The notes under the pieces: model-generated
Database searches by the model: none
Told to the model about the DNA's origin: nothing
What the model saw: the letters and a program-made list of their open reading frames with translations, nothing else
Shown here: positions 1-6,267 of the stretch, piece by piece
How positions within the stretch are numbered: the stretch's first letter is position 1
Layout of the letters: every line of letters begins with the position of its first letter
From: JBBDIO01 sp040880365
GTDB lineage: Bacteria > Chloroflexota > Anaerolineae > Caldilineales > Caldilineaceae
Assembly (NCBI GenBank): GCA_040880365.1
Contig: JBBDIO010000264.1
Location: forward strand, 1 to 12,356
Direction: 5' to 3'
DNA: 12,356 nt
Translations under genes and position numbers: made by a program

Positions 1-30
1 CAGTCTATCGAACTACAGTCTATCGAACTA
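1..30. repeat. Two perfect 15-bp tandem copies at the left edge
   Basis: The unit CAGTCTATCGAACTA occurs twice head to tail (1-15 and 16-30), and the next bases (CAATAG) depart from it. The array may continue to the left of the window. It lies just upstream of the thioredoxin-fold gene. Similar short tandem duplications with other sequences recur at 6268, 10305 and 10376. Confidence 0.9.
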
Positions 31-34
31 CAAT
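29..34 (+). promoter_or_regulatory. Possible -10 element for the mycoredoxin-like gene
   Basis: TACAAT matches the TATAAT consensus at five of six positions and lies 24 bases before the ATG at 59, leaving a short leader. No convincing -35 is seen 16-18 bases upstream, where the tandem repeat lies. The assignment is weak. Confidence 0.25.
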
Positions 35-58
35 AGAAACTTGTGAGAGAGCTTAGGG

Positions 59-316
59 ATGAGTTTGCAGAGCGAAATAATTCGGATGTATACCACACCG
101 TGGTGTGGTGATTGTGTGCGGGCCAAGCAGGTGATGAAGTCTATGCAGGTGGCGTATGAGGAGATTGACATCACGGAGGATGAAGATGCCGCCGAAACGG
201 TGGTGCGCCTGAATAAGGGCCATCGCAGCGTGCCGACGATTGTCTTCCCCGATGGTTCGGTGATGACCGAGCCGCCCGCGCCGGCGCTGGCTGCCAAGCT
301 TCAGACTTTGTTGTAG
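59..316 (+). CDS. Mycoredoxin/glutaredoxin-like thiol oxidoreductase
   Basis: This 85-residue protein has a thioredoxin fold and probably reduces mixed disulfides or disulfides in the cytosol. The redox motif CGDC is at residues 16-19 after MYTTPW, an arrangement typical of the mycoredoxin/NrdH/glutaredoxin group. The cis-proline motif VPT is at 58-60, followed by FPDGSVMTEP, which fits the usual strand and turn after it. The length is normal for a stand-alone member. The ATG at 59 is preceded by a GAGAG stretch that could serve as ribosome binding site. The gene is the only confident plus-strand gene here and ends against a strong hairpin terminator shared with the convergent glycosylase gene. 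The in vivo thiol partner (mycothiol, bacillithiol, glutathione or a protein) cannot be read from sequence. Confidence 0.9.
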   Translation: MSLQSEIIRMYTTPWCGDCVRAKQVMKSMQVAYEEIDITEDEDAAETVVRLNKGHRSVPTIVFPDGSVMTEPPAPALAAKLQTLL

Positions 317-407
317 ATCATACTTTGATCACACGGGGCAACGATTATGTGGCGGCTGCCGACTCCTGCCCCGTATAAAACGATATACGATCCTGATAAA
401 CGATAAA

Positions 408-436
408 GTGGACTGCTTCGGCAGTTCGCTTTTTTT
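408..436 (+). terminator. Intrinsic terminator with UUCG tetraloop
   Basis: The 9-bp stem (GTGGACTGC at 408-416 with GCAGTTCGC at 421-429, including two G-U pairs) is closed by a TTCG tetraloop and followed by seven T (430-436). It is a textbook Rho-independent terminator for the plus-strand thioredoxin-fold gene. The T-run overlaps the TAA stop of the convergent glycosylase gene (435-437). On the minus strand the same stem is followed only by TTTATCGT, so termination there is probably weaker. Confidence 0.88.
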
Positions 437-1124
437 ATCGGCGCGTTTGGCGATTGAGATATTCGTGCCAGAGGATGCGGGCGGCGACTGCGCGCCAGGG
501 ACGCCACGACGCGGCAATGTGAGTTAATTCGGCGGGGTCTGGGCGTTGTGCCATGCGTTTGAGCGATTGTGCGGCGACGGCCAGCGCCAGATCTCCGGCG
601 GGCCAGATATCGGCGCGCCCCAGCGCCATAAGCAGATAGATATCCGCCGTCCACGCGCCAATGCCTTTTTGTGCGAGCAGGGCCTGGCGTACCGTAGCAT
701 CGGGCAGCGCGGGGAATGCATCCAGATCCAGCGTGTCGGCCAAAATTGCCTGGGCAATGCCGCGGCCATAATCGCGTTTCTGGCGGCTAAAGCCAATCTG
801 GCGCAGAGTTGTGTCGTCCAGCGCCAGGAAGGTTGCGGGTGTAAGCATTTTTGTGGCGGCAACCAGGCGATCAAACGCGGCTTTGGCCGATGCCAATGAG
901 ACCTGTTGTTCGAGGATGATGTGAATCAGCGTGGCAAACCCCGGTTGGCGTGCCCATAGCGGCGGTGGACCCCAGGTGTCCACAGAACGCGCCAGATCTG
1001 CATCGCATGTGGTCAGATAGGCGAGTGCCGATTGCAGGGTTTGGGCATCGACTGTGTGAATGGTGATGTGAGGGGTAGTGCGCGCGGTGTCCTGGACTGG
1101 TTGGCGTTCGGCGTGGTCGCTCAT
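435..1124 (-). CDS. AlkA-type DNA-3-methyladenine glycosylase (HhH-GPD)
   Basis: This 229-residue enzyme probably excises alkylated bases (3-methyladenine, 7-methylguanine type) in base excision repair. The EQQVS motif is at 72-76. The helix-hairpin-helix runs through about 149-160 (QKGIGAWTA), and the catalytic aspartate is D178 in WPAGD. The C-terminal SWRPWR and ARILWHEYL segments match the AlkA/HhH-GPD fold. It lacks the N-terminal half-domain of E. coli AlkA, as is usual for the shorter bacterial forms. I chose the ATG at 1124 because it overlaps the glycosyltransferase stop as ATGA, which implies translational coupling. The longer frame to 1271 adds only Pro/His-rich sequence that is out-of-frame glycosyltransferase coding DNA. 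The bases before the start are C-rich in the mRNA with no clear Shine-Dalgarno sequence, which also favours coupling. MutY/Nth-type activity is unlikely because no iron-sulphur cysteines are present. Confidence 0.9.
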   Translation of the reverse strand: MSDHAERQPVQDTARTTPHITIHTVDAQTLQSALAYLTTCDADLARSVDTWGPPPLWARQPGFATLIHIILEQQVSLASAKAAFDRLVAATKMLTPATFLALDDTTLRQIGFSRQKRDYGRGIAQAILADTLDLDAFPALPDATVRQALLAQKGIGAWTADIYLLMALGRADIWPAGDLALAVAAQSLKRMAQRPDPAELTHIAASWRPWRAVAARILWHEYLNRQTRR

Positions 1125-2527
1125 TTGGGGGTGGGGGTGGCTGGGGTATGCAGGGGGTCTGCGGACCCACTGCGCCGCACGGTCGAAAACTTGCCCGGTG
1201 TGGACAGGGGCAGCTTGTGGCCCAGCAATTCGGCATAGGTGTCCACAATGTTTTGTCCTGCCTGGAGCCATTCAAAGTGCTGCATCGCGCGGCGGCGCAG
1301 ACGTATTCCCGCGGCGGTGGGATCTTTTTGCGCCGCGGCGGTGGGATAGAGCGCGGCTTCGAGATGGGCGGTGAGGCTGTCGATGTTGCCCACTTCGGCC
1401 AAATAGCCATCCTGTCCCAGATATTCCTGGGCAACGGGCGTATTATAGGCGACGGTGGGCAAAGCCGCGGCCATATAGTTGAGCAGTTTGCCTGCGCTTT
1501 CGGTCAGGCTCAGTTTGGGTGCAGCCGCTACATGTCCCAACGCTATATGGCGCGGCGCATCTTCATAGGGAATGCGCCCGGTAAAGGTGACGGCGTGGCG
1601 AATCCCCAAATCAACGGCCTGGGCGGTGTAGGCATCCACACCGGGAAAGCCCATGAGCAGCAGATGGCTTTTGGGGTGGTGGGCCAGAATCCGCGCAAAT
1701 GCTTGCAGCAGATGCCCCGTGCCCTGATATTCGGCCAAAAGCCCCAGATAGACAATAACGCGGGCATCTTCGGCAATGCCCAGTTGACCGCGCATCTGGC
1801 GCAATTCTTCTGGATCAAAGTCGGCGGCGGGGCGAAAACTGGCCGTGTTCACACAGTCGGGCAAAATTTTAATGCGGTCGGGGCGCACGCCAAAATCATC
1901 GAGCAGAATGCTGCGGGCATGGGCCGAACTGGTGAAAATTGCCGGCGCGTTGCGGTCGATCCACTCTTCAATGCGGCGCAAAGGCGGGTAGACCCGACTG
2001 TCGCGCTGCAAAAAACGGTGATCGATCATCTCCTCGGTGAGGCTGCCCTGAAAGTCGAAGGCCACAGGGATACGAAAAAGCCGCCCCAATACCAGCCCGA
2101 TGAGCGCGCCTTCGTGCAGATGACCGTGGATGACATCAAACCGGCGGCGCGCCAGCAATTCCAGGGTCTTGAGACCCAGCAGCGCGTCGAACGCGATTTT
2201 GTGGCGGCTAGAGCCGACTTCGTAGTGACGTCGCCACGGGATGGGCAGCGTGCGGTGAATGTCGATTTCGACCAGATCGCGCCCATTGGCATAGGTCACC
2301 ACGCAGACCGTATGCCCCAGGCGTTGCAGCGTGCGCGCTTCTTCCAATATGCGAACGTGGCAGCCATAGTCGGCAAAAAAGCTGGTGGGGGCAATCATGA
2401 GCACACGATAGGCGCGGGGCGGGTGCGCGTGTGGCCCAGACGGATGGCTCGATAGATGGTCCGCCGGGGTCTCGGTTGCGGGGTGGCTACTCGATGATGC
2501 GTTGTGTTGCTTTGGCGCGCGTTGCAT
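1121..2527 (-). CDS. GT4-type glycosyltransferase (GT-B fold)
   Basis: This 468-residue protein is a nucleotide-sugar glycosyltransferase, probably for envelope or exopolysaccharide synthesis on the cytosolic side. After a low-complexity Ser/His/Pro-rich leader (about 1-38), the N-terminal Rossmann domain begins with YRVLMIAPTSFF (40-51) and has a GCHVRILE acceptor-side segment. DVIHGHLHEG is at 131-140. The C-terminal donor domain starts near 257 (VIVYLGLLAEYQGTGHLL). The donor-binding region is near 339-360 (LSLTESAGKLLNYMAA), with the acidic E343 of the GT4 EX7E-type motif. The extreme C terminus is Pro/Thr-rich. The frame stays open to a TTG at 2758, but residues before the ATG at 2527 look non-coding, and a good promoter sits inside that extension (2653-2682). 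The 2527 start lacks a clear Shine-Dalgarno sequence, so it is the least certain part. It is coupled to the downstream DNA glycosylase by ATGA. Sugar donor and acceptor are unknown. Confidence 0.88.
   Translation of the reverse strand: MQRAPKQHNASSSSHPATETPADHLSSHPSGPHAHPPRAYRVLMIAPTSFFADYGCHVRILEEARTLQRLGHTVCVVTYANGRDLVEIDIHRTLPIPWRRHYEVGSSRHKIAFDALLGLKTLELLARRRFDVIHGHLHEGALIGLVLGRLFRIPVAFDFQGSLTEEMIDHRFLQRDSRVYPPLRRIEEWIDRNAPAIFTSSAHARSILLDDFGVRPDRIKILPDCVNTASFRPAADFDPEELRQMRGQLGIAEDARVIVYLGLLAEYQGTGHLLQAFARILAHHPKSHLLLMGFPGVDAYTAQAVDLGIRHAVTFTGRIPYEDAPRHIALGHVAAAPKLSLTESAGKLLNYMAAALPTVAYNTPVAQEYLGQDGYLAEVGNIDSLTAHLEAALYPTAAAQKDPTAAGIRLRRRAMQHFEWLQAGQNIVDTYAELLGHKLPLSTPGKFSTVRRSGSADPLHTPATPTPK
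1127..1157 (+). other. Potential G-quadruplex motif at the coupled gene junction
   Basis: Four G-runs of five, five, four and five bases lie at 1127-1131, 1133-1137, 1143-1146 and 1153-1157, separated by loops of 1, 5 and 6 bases. They are on the plus strand, the template for the minus-strand genes, so the mRNA carries C-runs. The motif covers the end of the glycosyltransferase gene just before the glycosylase start. In vivo folding is unproven. Confidence 0.5.
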
Positions 2528-2642
2528 AGATTTGGCGGTTAAACCCGGTCGCTCTGGGGGCGCGCAACAACCCCATGTTGTCGCGTGTGTGCCCCGGGCG
2601 GAATCGTGCGGCGCGCAAAAACCGCGCGGGCATCCATCCGCA

Positions 2643-2801
2643 TTACGCTGTGATTGTACCGGACAACAGAATTCCGCGCCAAAACAGGGCGTGTGGTGTG
2701 GAGGTGGGGAGGTGGGATGCAGGGCTGGTGCCGGCTGTGTGATGTGGGGCGTAGGCAAAATGGCAGAATAGACCGCCGAATATTTGTGTATGACTTGTCA
2801 T
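2643..2801 (-). CDS. Possible small leader ORF, 52 residues, function unknown
   Basis: An ATG at 2799-2801 is preceded by GAGGA (2808-2812) with a 6-base spacer, and a sigma70-like promoter (2838-2867) lies just upstream. The frame runs 52 codons to TAA at 2643-2645. The peptide starts MTSHTQIFGG, is rich in His, Thr and Pro in the middle, and ends in a mildly hydrophobic segment. I recognise no family. The composition of the middle part resembles chance translation of C-rich DNA. Only the promoter and ribosome binding site argue for expression; it may be a leader peptide or nothing. Confidence 0.25.
   Translation of the reverse strand: MTSHTQIFGGLFCHFAYAPHHTAGTSPASHLPTSTPHALFWRGILLSGTITA
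2653..2682 (-). promoter_or_regulatory. Sigma70-like promoter for the glycosyltransferase unit
   Basis: On the minus strand, TTGGCG (2677-2682) and TACAAT (2653-2658) are separated by 18 bases. The -10 matches consensus at five of six positions and the -35 at four. Transcription would begin near 2646, giving a leader of about 120 bases before the ATG at 2527. This supports that start over the upstream TTG. Confidence 0.5.
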
Positions 2802-2875
2802 GCACAATCCTCATTTGTGTATGACTTTTTTGAATAAATCATACGAAAGCAAAGTTTTGTATGACAAGTTATGCG
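2787..2875. promoter_or_regulatory. Cluster of TGTATGAC operator-like sites
   Basis: Three TGTATGAC half-sites begin at 2787, 2818 and 2858, and an inverted TCATAC lies at 2839-2844. The first and third are imperfect dyads, TGTATGAC-TT-GTCATGCA (2787-2804) and TGTATGAC-AA-GTTATGCG (2858-2875). The first two sites lie within an identical 15-bp direct repeat (2782-2796 and 2813-2827). The third dyad covers the -35 of the promoter at 2838-2867. The other sites fall around and downstream of its start point, an arrangement typical of repression by a dimeric DNA-binding protein. The regulator is not identified. Confidence 0.55.
2838..2867 (-). promoter_or_regulatory. Sigma70-like promoter inside the operator cluster
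   Basis: On the minus strand, TTGTCA (2862-2867) and TATGAT (2838-2843) have an 18-base spacer. Each hexamer matches consensus at five of six positions. It points toward the glycosyltransferase gene and lies just past the end of the Fic gene. The -35 is part of a TGTATGAC dyad. Confidence 0.5.
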
Positions 2876-2911
2876 CTAATTTGTTCTATGCCTCTCCGCG
2901 TGTTGTTGAAT

Positions 2912-3997
2912 CTATACTATTTCGAGAAGGTCTGGAAAATACATTATCTCAGGACTTGATCCGCTCGACTCACGCCATGTCATCAATATTCCCGCCCCCT
3001 TGAGCTTGCGGAGTAGCGGTAGGGCAGTTTGCCGGGGGATTGACGAGCGTTTAATAAAGTCTGTTGTCGAGAAGATGGCGCGTGCGAAAATCGTATCTAA
3101 TAAGCGAAGCCCATAAGGTGAATTCGTAGTCTGTTCAATGCGCCTTTTCATATCCTCATACAAACTAAGAATAGACCGTGCCTTCTCTGTATTGGACCTT
3201 GCCTGCACGCTTACCGCCTCCAAAAAAAACTTGATCCAACCGTTCCAGTCATTTTCCGCAGATATGCGGCGAAGCCGGTCATAGTAAACATCACGATGAG
3301 ATTCGAGATAGGCACTTAAGTAGAACATGGGTTGGGAAAGTGTCTTGCTTTGATAGAGGAATAGAGGGATCAGCAAGCGTCCAATACGCCCATTGCCATC
3401 CTTGAACGGATGAATCAACTCAAACTGAGCATGGACAATCGCAGTCTGAACCAAAGGATCAATATCCTGATAAGCCAGATACGCTTCCCATGCCTGCAAA
3501 TGGTCGGGGAGTTGCAACGCATCGGGGGGAATAAAGGTTGCTTCATCTATTGTGCAGCCGGGGCGCCCAATCCAAGTTTGATCCTTGCGAAATTCGCCAG
3601 GCGATTTGTCTTGTCCACGCACACTACCCATTAATTCTTTGTGCATTTGTCGGATAAGGAACAGAGTAATTGGGCCTCGTTTTAGCTCTTCCTGTGCAAG
3701 CGAGAGCGTAACCCGGTAATTTATAATCTCGCGGACGTCCTCTCCTTTCTCTCCGGTTTTTGTGTCACCCGCTTCATGTTCCATCACTTCCATCAAGGAA
3801 GCTTGTGTACCTTCAATTTGCGATGATAACTGAGCTTCTTGGTTGGTAAATGGGGATAGCAACAATTCTGGATCGATCATGTTTTCTAGTAGTCCATCAT
3901 AGCGGGCTAGCGCACGATTGGCGCGACCTACTAATTGAAAGAGGCCTGCGTGGTCAAGTTTATCTAAAGGTAATTTTTCAGGGATATAGGGGTTCAT
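2912..3997 (-). CDS. Fic family protein, class II (putative AMPylase)
   Basis: This 361-residue Fic protein probably transfers AMP (or another nucleotide moiety) to a hydroxyl on a target protein. The catalytic core HPFKDGNGRIGR is at 196-207, with H196 as the catalytic base and the full anion-binding loop intact. An N-terminal inhibitory helix motif S58-x3-E62-G63 (within SSQIEG) marks it as self-inhibited class II, so no separate antitoxin is required, and none is seen nearby. An N-terminal Fic-associated domain spans about 1-100. The C-terminal 290-361 looks like a winged-helix segment (TDFIKRSSIPRQTALPLLRKLKGAGIL), suggesting DNA binding or autoregulation. The ATG at 3997 has AAGGCGG about 8 bases upstream. 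Base composition is visibly less GC-rich than both neighbours, and both flanks are AT-rich, which suggests horizontal acquisition. Its substrate is unknown. Confidence 0.93.
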   Translation of the reverse strand: MNPYIPEKLPLDKLDHAGLFQLVGRANRALARYDGLLENMIDPELLLSPFTNQEAQLSSQIEGTQASLMEVMEHEAGDTKTGEKGEDVREIINYRVTLSLAQEELKRGPITLFLIRQMHKELMGSVRGQDKSPGEFRKDQTWIGRPGCTIDEATFIPPDALQLPDHLQAWEAYLAYQDIDPLVQTAIVHAQFELIHPFKDGNGRIGRLLIPLFLYQSKTLSQPMFYLSAYLESHRDVYYDRLRRISAENDWNGWIKFFLEAVSVQARSNTEKARSILSLYEDMKRRIEQTTNSPYGLRLLDTIFARAIFSTTDFIKRSSIPRQTALPLLRKLKGAGILMTWRESSGSSPEIMYFPDLLEIV

Positions 3998-4137
3998 CGC
4001 TACCGCCTTGATGTTTACTTGATATTTAATTGTATTATTGTGTATTTTTGAAAAATTAAAAAAGTCGTAGATTGATTGTTTAATTCTTCAAATGCAGGTT
4101 CTGTTCCCTCACGCTATTCAGATTAGAAATATTCCGC
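3998..4137. other. AT-rich spacer upstream of the Fic gene
   Basis: This 140-base spacer separates the flippase stop from the Fic start. It is strongly AT-rich from about 4018 to 4090 and probably contains the Fic promoter. No -35/-10 pair is good enough to assign, though TACAAT on the minus strand near 4029-4034 is a possible -10. TTGTGTAT at 4038-4045 also occurs in the TGTATGAC cluster on the far side of the gene. Confidence 0.5.
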
Positions 4138-5655
4138 CTACTCTGGCGGGGGCGCGCTCTCCGGTTGCCGCAGTGCGCGCCGAAATTGCTGGATATCCTG
4201 GGGGCTGAAGACGCCCAGCCGCCAGATGAGGGCCAGATAGAGCAGCCCGCCCGCCGCTGCCGCCGGCAGCCAGGGCAGTGGCAGCAAGCGCGTTGTGAAC
4301 AGACCGACCAGCACCGCCGCAACCAGGAGGAGCAGACCGCCGGGCGCACCCTCTATCGCAAAGGCCAGGGGCACGCGGTGCCGACGGATCAGAGCCAGCC
4401 CCGCCAGCGTGCCCATCGCGCCCGCAATGAGCGAGGCCCAGGCCGCGCCGTCGGCTTCTGCCCAGCGGGTGAGCAGCGGCAACAGGATGAGCAATGTCAC
4501 AATGTGGGCGCTGGCGATGACCAGGCTGGCTTTGGGGTGGCGTTGCACCATGAGCAGGGTGGAGGCATAGCTGGCGATGAAAAGCAGGGGCGCCTGCCAA
4601 ACCAGAATGCGGTAGACCGAGGCCGATTCCTGATAGTCGGTGGAGAAGATGAAGGGGAGCAGATCGGGCGCAACCGCCGCCGAGAGCGCCGCCGCGGGCA
4701 ACAGCGCAATCAGGCCATAGCGCAGGCCCAGCTGTGCCAGTACTGCATATTTGCGATCCCGATGATGATAGAGGCGGCTAAAGGTGGGATAGAGCGCCTG
4801 CCAGAAGCTCTGGACGAGCTTGGTCAGCACGCGCACCAGATTATAGGCCAGGCTGTAGATGCCGGTCACGACTTCGCCGCCCAGCAGGGTGAGCAGAAGT
4901 ATATCCAGCCGTTGCAGCAATACATCGGCAATGCTCAACCGGAAAAAGGGCATGGCTTGTCCCCAAAGCTCGCCCAGGACAAGCGGCGCGTGGGTCTGGG
5001 GACCCTGCAACAGCCCGCTGCGCTGTAAGAGTCCGGCACAGATGGCGGCAGAAAGAGCTTGCGCGGCGACCAATACGCCGACCAGCGCCAGAATGTCGCC
5101 GCCTGCAAACAACACGGCCAGGCTCATGCCCAGAATCACCGCGTTGATGACCCATTCCACGCCCATGATCAGTTCCATGCGTTCGGCCGCGCGAAAAATG
5201 GTCTGGGTGGTCGAGGTGACGGCATAGAAGGGCAACGATGCGCCTACAATCCACAAGGCCAGGCGGCTGGTGGGTTCCAGCAAGAGGGCAAACGCGGCCA
5301 GCCCCGCCCACACGACCAGCGCCATGCCCACTTGCAGACGCAGGCTCATGAAGTAGAGCGCGCGTCGCTGTTGGGGGTGTTGGGCGAGATTGCGCACCAG
5401 CAGGCTGGGCAGCCCGATTTCGCTGATGACCTGGCCCACGTTGAGATAGGCCAGCGCCGCGTTGTAGATGCCCACGCCGGGAATATCGAGCTGGCGCGCG
5501 ATAAAGACTTGCAGCACAAAGCTGATGGCAATGCGCCACAGGCTGGAACCGGCCAATGCGCCGGTGTTGACCAGCACACGCCGGCCTACCTGTTGTTCGC
5601 CGGGGGTGATCTCCGGCTCGACTGGCGGGGGGGCAGACGCAGGCGGGGAGATCAC
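4138..5655 (-). CDS. Oligosaccharide flippase family protein (Wzx/MVF-like)
   Basis: This 505-residue polytopic membrane protein belongs to the polysaccharide-transport/flippase group of the MOP superfamily. It probably flips lipid-linked oligosaccharide across the cytoplasmic membrane. After a Pro/Glu-rich cytosolic leader (1-25), many hydrophobic segments run through the whole protein, consistent with the family's usual 12-14 helices. The first segment, with GSSLWRIAISFVLQVFIARQL (about 36-56) followed by GVGIYNAALAY, is the characteristic family opening. The start is GTG at 5655, because AAGGA (5664-5668) sits 8 bases before it and the nearby ATG at 5660 is out of frame and hits a stop at once. 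It lies 16 bases after the YdjM-like gene, so the two are probably co-transcribed. The tail (PESAPPPE) is Pro-rich. Wzx and a lipid II-type flippase are the alternatives. The glycosyltransferase beyond the Fic gene may serve the same pathway. Confidence 0.88.
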   Translation of the reverse strand: MISPPASAPPPVEPEITPGEQQVGRRVLVNTGALAGSSLWRIAISFVLQVFIARQLDIPGVGIYNAALAYLNVGQVISEIGLPSLLVRNLAQHPQQRRALYFMSLRLQVGMALVVWAGLAAFALLLEPTSRLALWIVGASLPFYAVTSTTQTIFRAAERMELIMGVEWVINAVILGMSLAVLFAGGDILALVGVLVAAQALSAAICAGLLQRSGLLQGPQTHAPLVLGELWGQAMPFFRLSIADVLLQRLDILLLTLLGGEVVTGIYSLAYNLVRVLTKLVQSFWQALYPTFSRLYHHRDRKYAVLAQLGLRYGLIALLPAAALSAAVAPDLLPFIFSTDYQESASVYRILVWQAPLLFIASYASTLLMVQRHPKASLVIASAHIVTLLILLPLLTRWAEADGAAWASLIAGAMGTLAGLALIRRHRVPLAFAIEGAPGGLLLLVAAVLVGLFTTRLLPLPWLPAAAAGGLLYLALIWRLGVFSPQDIQQFRRALRQPESAPPPE

Positions 5656-5663
5656 GGCATCGA

Positions 5664-5668
5664 TCCTT
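5664..5668 (-). promoter_or_regulatory. Ribosome binding site fixing the GTG start of the flippase
   Basis: AAGGA on the minus strand lies 8 bases before GTG at 5655. No in-frame ATG is available nearby, so this site decides the start. Confidence 0.65.
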
Positions 5669-5671
5669 GCA

Positions 5672-6208
5672 TCACGGACGCGGGCGGCCGGTCAGCACAA
5701 AACGCCACAGATTTTCGCGCCGATAGAGCCGATGCTTGCGCACAAACCAGAGCAGCGCAAGCATTCCGCCCAATTCCCACAGCCACAGACTGGGGCGTGT
5801 GGTGAAGGTGTAGAGATAGGCGCGGCGCAATTTGCCTTCATCCGCGCCGCTGCGTGCCCACACATGAAAACGCCAGCCCCGAAATGGCCAATAGAACGTA
5901 TTGGGGAAGAACCAGAGCCGATCCAGCCCGGCATGGCCCACAAAGGCCAGCATGTAGGTGAGCGCGGCCGGAAACCGGCGCACGGTGACCCACAACACGA
6001 GCAGATGGAGCAGCAAGGTATGGGCAAAAAGCACGGCGGACTTGTATTTGCGGTAAAAATAGGCCCACGCCAGTGGTTTGTCAATGAGATCGGGCGCGAC
6101 CGCGGCCAGGGCAACCAGCCGATAGTCGGCGTCGGGTTCAACGTCCAGGACGTCCTGGACAAGGCTCAGGGTGAGCCAGGTATACGCAATATGGGATGGT
6201 GGTAACAA
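5672..6208 (-). CDS. YdjM/DUF457-like membrane metal-dependent hydrolase homologue
   Basis: This is a membrane protein of about 178 residues. It shows conserved polar pairs of the YdjM/DUF457 group: SHIAYTW near the N terminus (H6), VAPDLIDKP at 37-45 (D40, D43), FAHTLLLH at 61-68 (H63, H68) and GHAGLDRLWF at 91-100 (H92, D96). In that family these form a putative metal site at the membrane face. No substrate is established, and the phospholipase-C-like comparison is only a family inference. Four or so hydrophobic stretches are seen, with a basic C terminus (VRKHRLYRRENLWRF). I chose TTG at 6208 because the family homology begins right there and GCAGG lies 6 bases before it. The longer frame to 6382 runs through the 15-bp repeats and the permease 3' end. 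It lies 97 bases after permease 2 and 16 bases before the flippase, suggesting co-transcription with the latter. Confidence 0.68.
   Translation of the reverse strand: MLPPSHIAYTWLTLSLVQDVLDVEPDADYRLVALAAVAPDLIDKPLAWAYFYRKYKSAVLFAHTLLLHLLVLWVTVRRFPAALTYMLAFVGHAGLDRLWFFPNTFYWPFRGWRFHVWARSGADEGKLRRAYLYTFTTRPSLWLWELGGMLALLWFVRKHRLYRRENLWRFVLTGRPRP
6143..6160. repeat. 18-bp perfect palindrome inside the YdjM-like gene
   Basis: GTCCAGGACGTCCTGGAC equals its own reverse complement. It lies about 50 bases after the TTG start and encodes part of the segment VQDVLDV. It could form an mRNA hairpin near the 5' end, bind a dimeric protein, or simply follow from codon choice. Nothing around it decides which. 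Confidence 0.85.
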
Positions 6209-6267
6209 ATTTAACCTGCTTAACGAAGTTCGGAAACGAATAGTTGAATGGGACACCAGAATGGACG

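Larger units (their letters stand above)
2528..2911. other. 384-base regulatory-looking intergenic region
   Basis: No confident gene fills the stretch between the Fic stop and the glycosyltransferase start. The left part (to about 2770) is C-rich on the minus strand and holds one sigma70-like promoter. The right part is AT-rich and holds repeated TGTATGAC sites and a second promoter. A 52-residue minus-strand reading frame is possible. No tRNA, transposase remnant or terminator is visible. Confidence 0.7.

Noticed and set aside
1148..2455. Long open frame on the plus strand antisense to the glycosyltransferase (435 codons)
   Set aside because: It has no recognisable domain, and its composition fits the complement of a GC-rich gene. 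The minus-strand frame has clear GT-B motifs.
2539..2814. 91-codon minus-strand frame in the intergenic region
   Set aside because: It has no Shine-Dalgarno sequence before its ATG and no family resemblance. It overlaps the better-supported small frame and runs into the glycosyltransferase promoter.
4134..4149. Small hairpin (CCGCC/GGCGG) at the flippase stop as a terminator
   Set aside because: The stem is only 5 bp, includes the stop codon in its loop, and has no T-run after it on the minus strand.
4165..5028. Plus-strand open frame antisense to the flippase (287 codons)
   Set aside because: It is rich in Gln, Arg and Gly with no motif, the expected shadow of a hydrophobic GC-rich membrane protein.
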